Positions 44,180 to 52,586 of a stretch of 64,000 bases of DNA are shown piece by piece. The position numbers and the translations under genes are program-made. The number at the start of each line of letters is the position of its first letter. Within the stretch, counting starts at the first letter, position 1. Source of the DNA: Lacinutrix algicola (GTDB taxonomy: Bacteria > Bacteroidota > Bacteroidia > Flavobacteriales > Flavobacteriaceae); NCBI RefSeq assembly GCF_001418085.1, contig NZ_LIQH01000040.1, positions 62,001 through 126,000 on the forward strand, read 5' to 3'. The notes beneath the pieces were generated by a model. The model ran no database searches, was not told where the DNA came from, and saw only the letters and a list, made by a program, of their open reading frames with translations.

Positions 44180-45244
44180 TTAAAATAAAGCATTAGGATT
44201 ATAGTACTTAGCAGCATTTTCCTTTGTAATTAATAAAGGTGCTGTATACGATTTTTTATCAAAATCGCGTTTTCCGTTCATATATTCGACTGCATATTTA
44301 ACAGCATTTTTTCCAATTTGTACTGGACTATTCATTGCAGTACAACCATAAAATTCGGTTTCCATAATGTATTTAATAGCTTCTTTTTGTCCGTCTGCTC
44401 CTGCAACTATTAAAATATCATCCGTTTTTCCTGCTTGTGCAATAGCTTTAATAGCACCTAACACGCAAACATCAGACTCTGTAATCACAACATTAATATC
44501 TGGATGCGCTACTAAAATATCCTCCATAGCTTTTAATCCACCAGCATAAGACCATTCTGTATACGCTTGCGTTTTTACATTAAGATCAATTTTTCCTTGG
44601 GTACGTAATTGCTCTTCTGTAATACCTTGTAATAAGCCTTGTTTACGTGTACGACCAACCGGGTTTCCTGCATTACCACTCAATAAAGCAATATTCATTG
44701 GTGTTTTACCCATTTTTTTTACTAGCCACTCGCCTGCTAACTCTCCATTTGCTAGATTATTAGATTGTATTGTTGTAACAAAATCTGCCGAAGGATTTAT
44801 AGAACTATCTATAATAAATACAGGAATTCCAGCTGCTTTTGCAACTTTCGTTATACCAACTAAAGCATCCGGATCTTTTGGGTTTAGTAATAAAGCATCA
44901 ACACCTTTAGTTATTAAATCCTCTACCGCCGAAATTTGCTTAGTAATATCATCTTGACCATCTGCAGATAAAAATATCATTCCATTTTTCTCGGTCGTAG
45001 CTTTTATACTTTGCAATAAAGCTTGATAATACGGTGCATTTAACGATGGTGTACAATACCCAATTTTCTTGCCAGTAAGATCAATAGCACTTGTAAAAAG
45101 CTCACCTTCGTCTTCATCACTATTTATATTGGTTTTACTAGTATTTAAATGCTCTACACAGCTATTTAGTGATAGACTTAATAAGATTGCCAACATTGGC
45201 ATACATATTAATTTTAGTGCTAATTTTAAGTTTTTTATTCTCAT
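44180..45244 (-). CDS. Sugar/polyol ABC substrate-binding lipoprotein
   Basis: This RbsB-type periplasmic binding protein (Peripla_BP_4, type 1 fold) has 354 residues. The signal ends in a lipobox LSLNSC with Cys29, so the protein is membrane-anchored. A D/E-rich linker (NSDEDEGELF) precedes the binding fold: KIGYCTPSLNAPYYQALLQSIK (about 59-80), DALLLNPKDPDAL, IDSSINPSADFVTTIQSNN and GNAGNPVGRTRKQGLL. It is the first of the three importer genes, so it defines the transport substrate, predicted to be a polyol or monosaccharide. Confidence 0.92.
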   Translation of the reverse strand: MRIKNLKLALKLICMPMLAILLSLSLNSCVEHLNTSKTNINSDEDEGELFTSAIDLTGKKIGYCTPSLNAPYYQALLQSIKATTEKNGMIFLSADGQDDITKQISAVEDLITKGVDALLLNPKDPDALVGITKVAKAAGIPVFIIDSSINPSADFVTTIQSNNLANGELAGEWLVKKMGKTPMNIALLSGNAGNPVGRTRKQGLLQGITEEQLRTQGKIDLNVKTQAYTEWSYAGGLKAMEDILVAHPDINVVITESDVCVLGAIKAIAQAGKTDDILIVAGADGQKEAIKYIMETEFYGCTAMNSPVQIGKNAVKYAVEYMNGKRDFDKKSYTAPLLITKENAAKYYNPNALF

Positions 45245-45332
45245 AATTTTAAATATTACTTAAAGGTTTTATTCTATTATGTAAGTTAATACTTTATCGT
45301 TATATGTTAGTTATTACTGTTTTATGTGTAAT

Positions 45333-46205
45333 TTAAAACAAAGTAATATCTAATTGCAATACTGTTTTTTCTTGTTCTGGATTCCACATGGCAGTAACAT
45401 CGACTGGCACGTTATAATTACTAATTGCTAGTTTTTTACTAAATGTAGCACCAACATTTATAATATTCCCTGAACCTTCATTATAAAAGGTTTTATCTGT
45501 TATAAAGGACCAAGCGCCACCTGCAAATAAAGACAAACTCGAGTTGTTCTTTTCCCATACTTTACTGCTAACTTCAAAATAATGAGTCCATGAGTTTTCT
45601 AAATCTCCATTTTCTTTAATATCATAATCACCAGAACCTCCATTAATAATAGTAGCAAAATAAAGTAATGTATTAGGTGTAAGATTGTATCCAAAATTTA
45701 GATCTACAAAATTATAACCTTGTGTTTTATCGTAACTCCAATAGCTTAGTTTATCTCCTCTTTCTTCTACTCCAGTATAATTGTTGTGCGATACAGCTTC
45801 TATAAAAAACTTATCAGAAAAACGATACTTTGTATAAATTGAAAATTCTTTATAATACGCACTTTCTTTTTCTCCAGTGTTAATGTTTTCTACATCAACA
45901 GAAGAAAAACTTGCTCCTCCCCAAAAACCGAAGGTAAATTTCTTGTTTTTTGTATTGTATTCTATATTAGTGGCAAACAATGCTCCAGGATGCACAACAA
46001 ATCCATGCCAAGTATGCATGTTTTTTAAATGCGCACCAATACTAAAAGGTTCGTAAGCATCAACTTTGTTTTCTTCTTTTTGTGCTGACATTATATTAAA
46101 TGAACAAAGCATTAAAAACCCAAGAGTTAATTGAAATACTTTTTGAGTAGTGCTTTTTTTTGACTTAGAAGAATTTTCTAATAACGTTAGTTTGCTCATG
46201 TTCAT
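45333..46205 (-). CDS. Outer-membrane beta-barrel protein of the polyol operon
   Basis: No named family was recognised for these 290 residues. A rather long N-terminus leads into a signal peptide (VFQLTLGFLMLCSFNIMSAQ, cut about residue 41). The mature protein is a series of amphipathic aromatic strands (KFTFGFWGGASFSSVDV, YKEFSIYTKYRFSDKFFIEAVSH, YNFVDLNFGYNL, TLLYFATIIN, THYFEVSSKVW, SLSLFAGGAWSF). It ends VLQLDITLF with a C-terminal Phe, as outer-membrane barrels do. It is the first gene of the ABC/dehydrogenase/kinase operon, 88 bp before the binding protein. It may therefore be the outer-membrane entry pore for the polyol, an inference from position. Confidence 0.7.
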   Translation of the reverse strand: MNMSKLTLLENSSKSKKSTTQKVFQLTLGFLMLCSFNIMSAQKEENKVDAYEPFSIGAHLKNMHTWHGFVVHPGALFATNIEYNTKNKKFTFGFWGGASFSSVDVENINTGEKESAYYKEFSIYTKYRFSDKFFIEAVSHNNYTGVEERGDKLSYWSYDKTQGYNFVDLNFGYNLTPNTLLYFATIINGGSGDYDIKENGDLENSWTHYFEVSSKVWEKNNSSLSLFAGGAWSFITDKTFYNEGSGNIINVGATFSKKLAISNYNVPVDVTAMWNPEQEKTVLQLDITLF

Positions 46206-46235
46206 ATTATTAAAATTATAAATTATAAAATAATT

Positions 46236-46256
46236 TTAAACGTCATAATTACGTTT
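46236..46256. promoter_or_regulatory. Candidate operator of the Nudix regulator, operon side
   Basis: An imperfect palindrome AAACGT-N7-ACGTTT lies at 46238-46256, 33-51 bp before the barrel gene start. TTAAACGTCATAAT (46236-46249) is also found, inverted and with one inserted base, at 46396-46410. Regulator binding is inferred. Confidence 0.4.
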
Positions 46257-46395
46257 GTTTTTTCAAATGTATCATATTTAAATTATAAAACCCTAATAAA
46301 TTATTAAAAAAATATGTTATTTTAACTTTCATGTATGCTATATTACCCTTAATGTGAATATATTATACTTTATAACAATCAATGAATTGTAATGT

Positions 46396-46410
46396 ATTAT
46401 TGACGTTTAA
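46396..46410. promoter_or_regulatory. Candidate operator of the Nudix regulator, regulator side
   Basis: ATTATTGACGTTTAA is the reverse complement of TTAAACGTCAATAAT, which nearly equals the sequence at 46236-46249. It lies 62 bp before the regulator start in the divergent promoter region. Confidence 0.4.
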
Positions 46411-46472
46411 TAAATTTTACATACATTTAGACCTCTCAAAATATTAATACCTATTTAATAGAAAATATCTTT

Positions 46473-47204
46473 ATGAAATCTGAAAAAATATTGAATTTAT
46501 CTGTGGATTGTGTCGTTTTTGGATATGATACTAATACCAAATCATTAAATGTTTTATTAATAAAACGTTTTTTAGAATCTGAAAAAGAGATTTTAGTCGA
46601 TGATTATGTTCTTACTGGATATCATGTTTATAATAATGAAACTTTAGACGATTCTGCAACTCGCGTTTTAAAGGAGTTAACAGGATTAACGAACCAATAC
46701 AAAAAACAATTTAAGGCTTTCGGAAATCCGGATCGTTTAACGAACCCTAAAGACTTAATTTGGATTGAAAATGAAGAATTTAACCTAAGAACGGTAACAA
46801 TAGCTTACTATTTTTTATTAAAAACTGAAGATGTAGATTTAAAAGATAATAAGTTTGATGCCAAATGGTTTCCTATTAATGCATTACCTGAAATCGGTTT
46901 CGACCACGAGAAAATAATATTAGAAGCTTATGAGGATTTAAAAGTAAAATGTTTGTCTGAACCTATTATATTTAAACTACTTCCAGATAAGTTTACAATT
47001 AATGAAGTGCAAGATTTGTATCAATCTATTTTAGGAATAGAAATAGACAATAGAAATTTTAGACGCAAGTTAATTAACAAAAAATATATTATTGCTTTAG
47101 ACGAAAAACAAGTAGGTGTATCTAAAAAACCTGCTCAACTTTATATGTTTAGTATGGATATTTACAATAAAATGTTTAGTAAAAATTATTTAATTAGTAT
47201 GTAA
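46473..47204 (+). CDS. Nudix/winged-helix transcriptional regulator (NrtR/AraR type)
   Basis: This 243-residue regulator has an N-terminal Nudix-like domain (about 8-145: LSVDCVVFGYDTNTKSLNVLLIKR, ATRVLKELTGL). The Nudix box is degenerate, so it probably binds a ligand rather than hydrolysing it. A C-terminal winged helix follows (about 165-235: FTINEVQDLYQSILGIEIDNRNFRRKLI, then VSKKPAQLYMF). In Bacteroidota such proteins control sugar operons, as AraR does in Bacteroides thetaiotaomicron. It is transcribed divergently from the polyol operon, so it probably regulates it in response to a sugar or sugar phosphate. Confidence 0.88.
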   Translation: MKSEKILNLSVDCVVFGYDTNTKSLNVLLIKRFLESEKEILVDDYVLTGYHVYNNETLDDSATRVLKELTGLTNQYKKQFKAFGNPDRLTNPKDLIWIENEEFNLRTVTIAYYFLLKTEDVDLKDNKFDAKWFPINALPEIGFDHEKIILEAYEDLKVKCLSEPIIFKLLPDKFTINEVQDLYQSILGIEIDNRNFRRKLINKKYIIALDEKQVGVSKKPAQLYMFSMDIYNKMFSKNYLISM

Positions 47205-47239
47205 GTGATACTAAAGATAAACTAAGTTAATGTAATTAA

Positions 47240-47896
47240 TTACAATAGATTAACAAATTTTCTCATTTGAATTCTAGCCATATCGTAAACTCGGTTGTTT
47301 TTAATATTATAAGCTACCGATAATTCTGTACAAGCCAAAACCACTACTCCATTTTTAGTGTGTTTATTAATTAGCTCATTAAATATTTCTAACTGTTTTT
47401 GGGTTTCTATACCGTTATATACAGCTATTCTTAAATCATCTATTTGTTGCTTATCTTCTTTTGAAGCTTGTAAAACATTAATATTTTCTGCTGTAAATTT
47501 AGATGTAATATAATTGGATTGCATGGTATATAATGTGCCAAAAATGGTAACATTAGTATGCTTATTTTCTTTAACTTTAGAAATAGTTTCGTCTATAGGA
47601 TGAATTATATTGGCTTCAATACTTAACCTATCTATAGTTTCATGTAAAGTTATATTTGGTACTACAATTGTATCTATTTCTAAAGCTTTCAGCTTATTTA
47701 AATTGTCCTTTACAATAGCATCTAAAGCTTTAGATGTGTTTGGCAATAGATTGTTTATAGTATCAAAATTTACATTTAACATTTTAAAAGGACAAGTACT
47801 AAATCCACCGTGTTTTGCATTATACAAAGCATTAAGTTCTTTTATATAAAACAACGTTGAAAAACTTCCAAGACCTAATAATCCTAATTTACTCAT
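47240..47896 (-). CDS. Aspartate/glutamate racemase-superfamily protein with atypical active site
   Basis: The 218 residues follow the Asp/Glu racemase fold: start MSKLGLLGLGSFSTLFYIKELN, a first catalytic loop VVPNITLH (about 80-87) and a second VVLACTELSVAY (about 188-199). Active members normally have PCNTxH in the first loop. Here that Cys is Asn, while the second-loop Cys is kept. The enzyme is therefore either inactive as a racemase or catalyses a different reaction, as in one-Cys members. Its start overlaps the egtD stop by 4 bp (ATGA type), so it is the last gene of the ergothioneine operon. Confidence 0.8.
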   Translation of the reverse strand: MSKLGLLGLGSFSTLFYIKELNALYNAKHGGFSTCPFKMLNVNFDTINNLLPNTSKALDAIVKDNLNKLKALEIDTIVVPNITLHETIDRLSIEANIIHPIDETISKVKENKHTNVTIFGTLYTMQSNYITSKFTAENINVLQASKEDKQQIDDLRIAVYNGIETQKQLEIFNELINKHTKNGVVVLACTELSVAYNIKNNRVYDMARIQMRKFVNLL

Positions 47897-48840
47897 TCTA
47901 TTTCTAAAATGTAGTTAGCAAAATAGTTATTACTGTCACTTAATTTATTTTTAATACTGAATTGTGTGTTGGAAATAATCTTATTTAGAATTTCACTATT
48001 ATATTTTCTTGAAATTTCTAAATGAATCTTTTCGTCTATAGCAAAGCTGAAAGTTTTATCTATCGCTTTAATATACACTTCCTGATTTTTGGTACTTGTT
48101 ATGTAACTTTTAGCAATACCTTCTGTCTCGTTATATTCGGGTGTATGAGCGAAGTTATTTCTATTAAAATCAGCATTCAATTCTTTATTAATTCTGTCTA
48201 ATAAATTTAAATTAAAAGCAGCAGTTACACCTTTACTATCATTATATGCTGGTAAAACGATGGCTTCGGGTTTTATTAAATCTACTCCTAAAAACAGTTT
48301 ATCTCCTAAGTTTAGATTAGCGCTTAGGTTTTGCATAAATATTGATGCAATAGCATCATTCATGTTACCTATGTTAGAACCTAAAAATAGTATTACTTTA
48401 GGATGCTTACTATGCTTTAAAGACTCTAAAACCTCAAAATAATCACCTTGCTTTGTTTTAACTGAAACCGACGGCAATTCAGTTTTTAGATTACTTTCCA
48501 GGTTATCTAAAGCATTTTGAGAAATATCAACAGGCAGATAATCAAAACCATAACCTTCTTTACTTAATAATTTAAGTAATTCTTTGGTTTTGGTTCCATC
48601 TCCTGCACCTAATTCTATCAACTCAAAATAGGTGTCTTTCTCTAATTTTAAAGATCCAATAATATTAGACGTTTGGTTTTTAAAAATATCATGCTCGGCT
48701 CTCGTGAGATAATATTCTGGTAAACCCATAATTTCGACAAAAAGGGAATCTCCTTTTTTATCGTAAAAATATTTTGATGGTAAATTTTTATGTTTTGCGC
48801 TTAAACCGTTGTTTACAGCGTCTTTAAATTGTTCTATCAT
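47893..48840 (-). CDS. egtD: L-histidine N-alpha-methyltransferase
   Basis: This 315-residue SAM-dependent enzyme trimethylates histidine to hercynine, the first step of ergothioneine synthesis. Family features include LPSKYFYDKKGDSLFVEIMGLPEYYLTRAE (about 21-50), motif I ELGAGDGTKTKELL (about 73-86), YLPVDISQNAL and LFLGSNIGNMN. It starts 3 bp after the egtB stop and overlaps the next gene by 4 bp. The pairing with egtB strongly supports the function. Confidence 0.95.
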   Translation of the reverse strand: MIEQFKDAVNNGLSAKHKNLPSKYFYDKKGDSLFVEIMGLPEYYLTRAEHDIFKNQTSNIIGSLKLEKDTYFELIELGAGDGTKTKELLKLLSKEGYGFDYLPVDISQNALDNLESNLKTELPSVSVKTKQGDYFEVLESLKHSKHPKVILFLGSNIGNMNDAIASIFMQNLSANLNLGDKLFLGVDLIKPEAIVLPAYNDSKGVTAAFNLNLLDRINKELNADFNRNNFAHTPEYNETEGIAKSYITSTKNQEVYIKAIDKTFSFAIDEKIHLEISRKYNSEILNKIISNTQFSIKNKLSDSNNYFANYILEIE

Positions 48841-48843
48841 GTA

Positions 48844-49992
48844 TTATTTTACTAATCTAATTCCTGTGTATTGCCAGCGCTCTAAAGGGCTGAAAAAATT
48901 TCTATATGTGTTTCTAATATGGTTTTGAGATGTTGCAACAGATGCACCACGTAATACCATTTTGTTGCTCATAAACTTTCCGTTGTATTCGCCAACTGCA
49001 CCATTAGCTTTTTCAAACTTTGGATAAGGTAAATAGGCACTTGCTGTCCACTCCCATCGTTTTCCCCAATTTAATGTTTTGGATGCTACTTCCCATTCAA
49101 ATTCTGTTGGTAATCGCATCCCTTTCCATTCTGCGTAAGCATTAGCTTCATAAAAATTAATGTGACCTAAAATAGCATTTTTATCTACTGGTTGTAAACC
49201 TGCCAAAGTGTAATAATGCCAAATTTTATCTATTTTAAACCAATATAATGGTGCGTTTATTTTGTTTTTGTTTACCCAAGACCAACCTTCATCTAACCAA
49301 AGATTAAAATCTGAATATCCTCCAGCTTCCATAAATGCTATGAAATCGCCATTTGTGACTAAAAAATTATTTATTTCAAAATCGTTGATAAACACCTTAT
49401 GCACTCCTAATTCATTATCGTAACAAAAGTCGCTTCCTTTATAACCAATGTCGTAAACACCTTCTTTTATTTGAATGGTTTCTTTAGATTGATTATAACT
49501 TTTTAAAAGGTTTTCATCCTTTTTATAAACAGGAAACAAAGGATTATGACCAAACATATATTTAACGTCTGTAACCAATAATTCTTGATGTTGCTGCTCG
49601 TGATTTAATCCTAAAATAATTAAATCTGTTAATTCTTTACTAGAATTTTGAGCTAATAGTTTTAAGACATTTTCATCTACATAACTTCTGTAATCTAAAA
49701 TTTCGTTAGTAACAGGTCTAGACATATTACCACGATTAGATTGTAAAACACGTGTTCCTAAAGTATTATAATAACTATTAAATAAGAAGCCATAAGTATC
49801 GTTAAACACTTTGTAATTGGGTAGAAAAGGCTTTAAAATAAACTCTTCAAAAAACCAAGTCGTGTGTGCTAAATGCCATTTTGCTGGACTTGCAAAAGCA
49901 ACCACTTGAATTGAATAGTCTTCGACATTTAAATGACTGCAAAACGATACCGTTTGCGCTCTTACCTGTTTAAAATGTGTTATAATACTCAT
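48844..49992 (-). CDS. egtB: Ergothioneine biosynthesis sulfoxide synthase EgtB
   Basis: This 382-residue non-haem iron enzyme uses O2 to join hercynine with a thiol (Cys or gamma-Glu-Cys) to give the sulfoxide intermediate. An N-terminal DinB-like four-helix domain supplies the iron ligands: His in HLAHTTWFFEEF (about 38-49) and HxxxHxE in LNHEQQHQELL (about 130-140). The C-terminal FGE-sulfatase domain (about 180-382) has RLPTEFEWEVA, WEWTASAYLPYPKF and VLRGASVATSQNHIRNTYRNFF. No C-S lyase (EgtE) or EgtC gene is adjacent, so the last step must be encoded elsewhere. The gene starts 6 bp after the SnoaL-like gene. Confidence 0.94.
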   Translation of the reverse strand: MSIITHFKQVRAQTVSFCSHLNVEDYSIQVVAFASPAKWHLAHTTWFFEEFILKPFLPNYKVFNDTYGFLFNSYYNTLGTRVLQSNRGNMSRPVTNEILDYRSYVDENVLKLLAQNSSKELTDLIILGLNHEQQHQELLVTDVKYMFGHNPLFPVYKKDENLLKSYNQSKETIQIKEGVYDIGYKGSDFCYDNELGVHKVFINDFEINNFLVTNGDFIAFMEAGGYSDFNLWLDEGWSWVNKNKINAPLYWFKIDKIWHYYTLAGLQPVDKNAILGHINFYEANAYAEWKGMRLPTEFEWEVASKTLNWGKRWEWTASAYLPYPKFEKANGAVGEYNGKFMSNKMVLRGASVATSQNHIRNTYRNFFSPLERWQYTGIRLVK

Positions 49993-49998
49993 ATAATT

Positions 49999-50376
49999 TT
50001 AATACATCGTGTTATTGTGCATAGCCGTTTCTGGAATTTGCTGTATGCTATCCCAATGTTCTATGATTTTACCATTATCATCAAATTTAAAAAAATCCAT
50101 TGTAACATATTGATCGTTATCCGGCCAAATTTGATGTGTGTGCAAAGAAACTAGGTCGTTTTCAGCAATAATTCTTACAAAATCGATAGACTTTTCTGGA
50201 AATTCTTTATGCATACGATCAAAATAATCTATAAATGCCTGTTTTCCATCTGCAACCAAAGGATTGTGTTGTTTATAATTATCACCTCCATACAATTCCA
50301 TTGCTTTTTTAGGATTCCCTAAATAGGCCGTTTTATAAAATGCAATTGCGTTTTCTTTGTTTTGTTCTAAATCCAA
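49999..50376 (-). CDS. SnoaL/NTF2-like protein
   Basis: This is a single-domain cytoplasmic NTF2-like protein of 125 residues. ENAIAFYKTAYLGNPKKAMELYGGDNYKQHNPLVADGKQAFIDYFDRM and FFKFDDNGKIIEHWDSIQ are typical of SnoaL-like polyketide-cyclase relatives. The start is TTG at 50376, since no ATG is available before residue 41. It starts 13 bp after the reductase stop and ends 6 bp before egtB, so it is co-transcribed with the ergothioneine genes. A substrate or catalytic activity cannot be read from the sequence. A larger two-domain relative is at 51596-52474. Confidence 0.82.
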   Translation of the reverse strand: MDLEQNKENAIAFYKTAYLGNPKKAMELYGGDNYKQHNPLVADGKQAFIDYFDRMHKEFPEKSIDFVRIIAENDLVSLHTHQIWPDNDQYVTMDFFKFDDNGKIIEHWDSIQQIPETAMHNNTMY

Positions 50377-50389
50377 AATATATTCTTTT

Positions 50390-51238
50390 TTAAGCTTGTT
50401 TTATTTCTTCTATAATCTTTAATGTAGGTTTATGTAAACGGCCTGCAGCCTTTTCATAATCTGAATTCACATTATAAACACCATTTAAAATACCTTCGTA
50501 AATACCAGCAATAACTGTTCCTATAAAATCTCCCAATTCTGCTTTTCTCTCAGTTGTATAGTCTTCTACAGAAACAGAATTAAATACAAGTTTAGTATTA
50601 TATACTTGATTAATATAATCTGCTAATTTTGCTTGAGTAATAGGTTCTCCAACCAAGTTATAAACCTTTTTACTATGCTTCTCTTCTATTAGCATTTTTG
50701 CATAAGCATACCCTAATTCGTTTCGGCTTGTATAGGTACATTTACCATCTCCGGCACAGTTTTTAATCTCTCCTAATTTTTTATAAGTCTCAATATACTC
50801 TAAATCTGGTTCAATATAAATTCCATTTCTACCAATTACCCAATCTAATCCTGAATTTTGAATGTCTTTTTCTGTTTGACGATTACTTTTAACAATTGGG
50901 CTAAAAGCCGTTTTTTCTTCATCTCCAACAATACTCGTATATACTATCTTTTTTACACTATTTGCTTTTGCTGCTTCTATAATATTTCTATGCTGTTGAA
51001 TTCGTTTTTCTGGAGCATCCATTCCCGAAATTATCACTAATTTTTCTATTCCTAATAAAGCATTGTTAAACTGCTCTTTACTATTATAGTCGCCTTTTCT
51101 AATTTCTATGCCAAGATGTTTAGCCTTTTCTGGTGTCCTTGCAACACCTATTACATTGTCTTTTCCAACTTCTTGGATTAATTGCTTAGCTATTGCAGAT
51201 CCTAAATTACCACTTACTGATGTGACTGCTATTTTCAT
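50390..51238 (-). CDS. NmrA-type NAD(P)-binding reductase (atypical SDR)
   Basis: This 282-residue atypical short-chain dehydrogenase has the N-terminal dinucleotide motif MKIAVTSVSGNLGSAIAKQL with G-x-x-G-x-x-x, followed by VIGVARTPEKAKHLGIEIRKGDYN. This is the pattern of QOR2/NmrA-like quinone reductases or NADP sensors. Characteristic IVYTSIVGDEE and GLDWVIGRNGIYIEP follow. It is the first gene of the operon that continues with the SnoaL-like gene, egtB and egtD. A role in redox or quinone stress together with ergothioneine is plausible. Confidence 0.85.
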   Translation of the reverse strand: MKIAVTSVSGNLGSAIAKQLIQEVGKDNVIGVARTPEKAKHLGIEIRKGDYNSKEQFNNALLGIEKLVIISGMDAPEKRIQQHRNIIEAAKANSVKKIVYTSIVGDEEKTAFSPIVKSNRQTEKDIQNSGLDWVIGRNGIYIEPDLEYIETYKKLGEIKNCAGDGKCTYTSRNELGYAYAKMLIEEKHSKKVYNLVGEPITQAKLADYINQVYNTKLVFNSVSVEDYTTERKAELGDFIGTVIAGIYEGILNGVYNVNSDYEKAAGRLHKPTLKIIEEIKQA

Positions 51239-51298
51239 TATATTATTATTATTTATAGATCTATTCTAATTCTTTTTTATCGGGATTCCAAAATGATT

Positions 51299-51496
51299 TT
51301 ATTGCTTTAATTTTAACTCCAACAACTCTTTCTCTAAAGCCTCTGCTTTTGTTTTAAACTTGTCCATTGCTTTTTTTAGCTGACCAATTTTTTTAAAGGC
51401 ATCTTCATCTTGCACAGCTGTAAATGTTTCAATGTTTTCTTTTACTTTATACTTTGCTTTTGCGCCACAAGTTGGGCATGTTCTTACGTCTGACAT
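51299..51496 (-). CDS. Small zinc-ribbon/coiled-coil protein
   Basis: This small protein has 65 residues. It starts MSDVRTCPTCGAKAKYKV with one CxxC pair, and a predicted coiled coil fills the second half (FKKIGQLKKAMDKFKTKAEALEKELLELKLKQ). A single CxxC could bind zinc as a dimer. The gene lies between the terminator of the two-domain SnoaL-like lipoprotein and the reductase gene 60 bp downstream, on the same strand. The function is unknown. Confidence 0.65.
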   Translation of the reverse strand: MSDVRTCPTCGAKAKYKVKENIETFTAVQDEDAFKKIGQLKKAMDKFKTKAEALEKELLELKLKQ

Positions 51497-51530
51497 ATTT
51501 ATAAATAATTAAAATGATTTGTATAATATA

Positions 51531-51557
51531 AAAAAAGGCTACCGATTTGATAACCTT
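51531..51557 (-). terminator. Terminator after the two-domain SnoaL-like lipoprotein
   Basis: A 7-bp stem with one mismatch (51535-51541 with 51551-51557) is followed on the minus strand by six Ts. It lies 38 bp past the stop at 51596. Confidence 0.6.
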
Positions 51558-51595
51558 TTCTGCTATTAATTAATAAAATAAATGGTTTAAAAAAA

Positions 51596-52474
51596 TTACT
51601 TAGGGAAATTAAATTTTCCGTTTGAATTTTTTCTATCTGCTTCTGGTGCAATAGTCTCCATAATATCCCAGTGCTCTGCTATTTTATTATTTTCAACTCT
51701 AAATAGATCATAATAAGATGTTGGTTGTCCTGCAAATTTACCTTCACTTATAGCTAGTACAAAATTACCTTGTCCTAACACTTTATGTACTATTTCAAAT
51801 TCCATTTTTACACCTTGTTTTGCCATAGCTTCTAATGCTTTACCTAATCCAGATAAACCATCTGCAATATTCGGGTTGTGTTGGATATAATTATCTCCAT
51901 CAAAATAATTTGCAATTTTATCCATTTTACCATTCACTAAAATGTCGTTTATAAAATTAGAAACCAATGTTTTATTTGCTTCAGTTTTATCTAAATCTGT
52001 AATAATTGTTGAACCATCTGTTTGTGTATGACCACTAGAATTTGGTACTGCTTTCTCAATTAAGTTATCCCAATGCTCTACTATTTGACCATTTTCGAAT
52101 CTAAAAACATCGAACCCTATTTTTTTGCCAAAAAAATCGTATTCTGTTTGTGCAAACCCATAATCTCCATCTTGAAACGCTCTTACTGTATTTACTTTAA
52201 AACCATCTTCTGGAGCAAGAGCCAACAAAGCTCCAAAACCTGCTAGTCCGTCTCCTACTGAAAGGTTGTGTTGCTTATAGTTTGTTGGATTAATATAACT
52301 TACAGCTTCTTTGTCTCCTGTTTCTATACTTTTTAGTACGGCTATTGTTTTATCTTTAATCGATGATTCCATTTTTACTTCTTTTCTTACTTGTGATTCC
52401 TTTTCTATTCCTTTTTCCGATTTACATGCTCCTAATGTTAAAACTAGAGTTACTGCTAAAAGTGTTTGTTTCAT
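51596..52474 (-). CDS. Two-domain SnoaL/NTF2-like lipoprotein
   Basis: This 292-residue predicted lipoprotein starts MKQTLLAVTLVLTLGAC with Cys17 in a lipobox. A charged linker and two SnoaL-like domains follow (about 40-140 and 165-275). These share the pattern NYKQHN...DGLAGF...FRFENGQIVEHWD and NYIQHN...DGLSGL...FRVENNKIAEHWD. It looks like an internal duplication of the single-domain gene at 49999-50376. A weak promoter box (TAATTTTG) lies about 30 bp upstream. The ligand is unknown. Confidence 0.82.
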   Translation of the reverse strand: MKQTLLAVTLVLTLGACKSEKGIEKESQVRKEVKMESSIKDKTIAVLKSIETGDKEAVSYINPTNYKQHNLSVGDGLAGFGALLALAPEDGFKVNTVRAFQDGDYGFAQTEYDFFGKKIGFDVFRFENGQIVEHWDNLIEKAVPNSSGHTQTDGSTIITDLDKTEANKTLVSNFINDILVNGKMDKIANYFDGDNYIQHNPNIADGLSGLGKALEAMAKQGVKMEFEIVHKVLGQGNFVLAISEGKFAGQPTSYYDLFRVENNKIAEHWDIMETIAPEADRKNSNGKFNFPK

Positions 52475-52586
52475 GTATTGCTATTTGTTTTTTATAGTTA
52501 AATTCTGAGTACAAAATTACTATAGCAATACAGATTACTAAAGGTGAAAATGGTTGTAAAAATGGTTAATATCGAACCTTAAAAAA

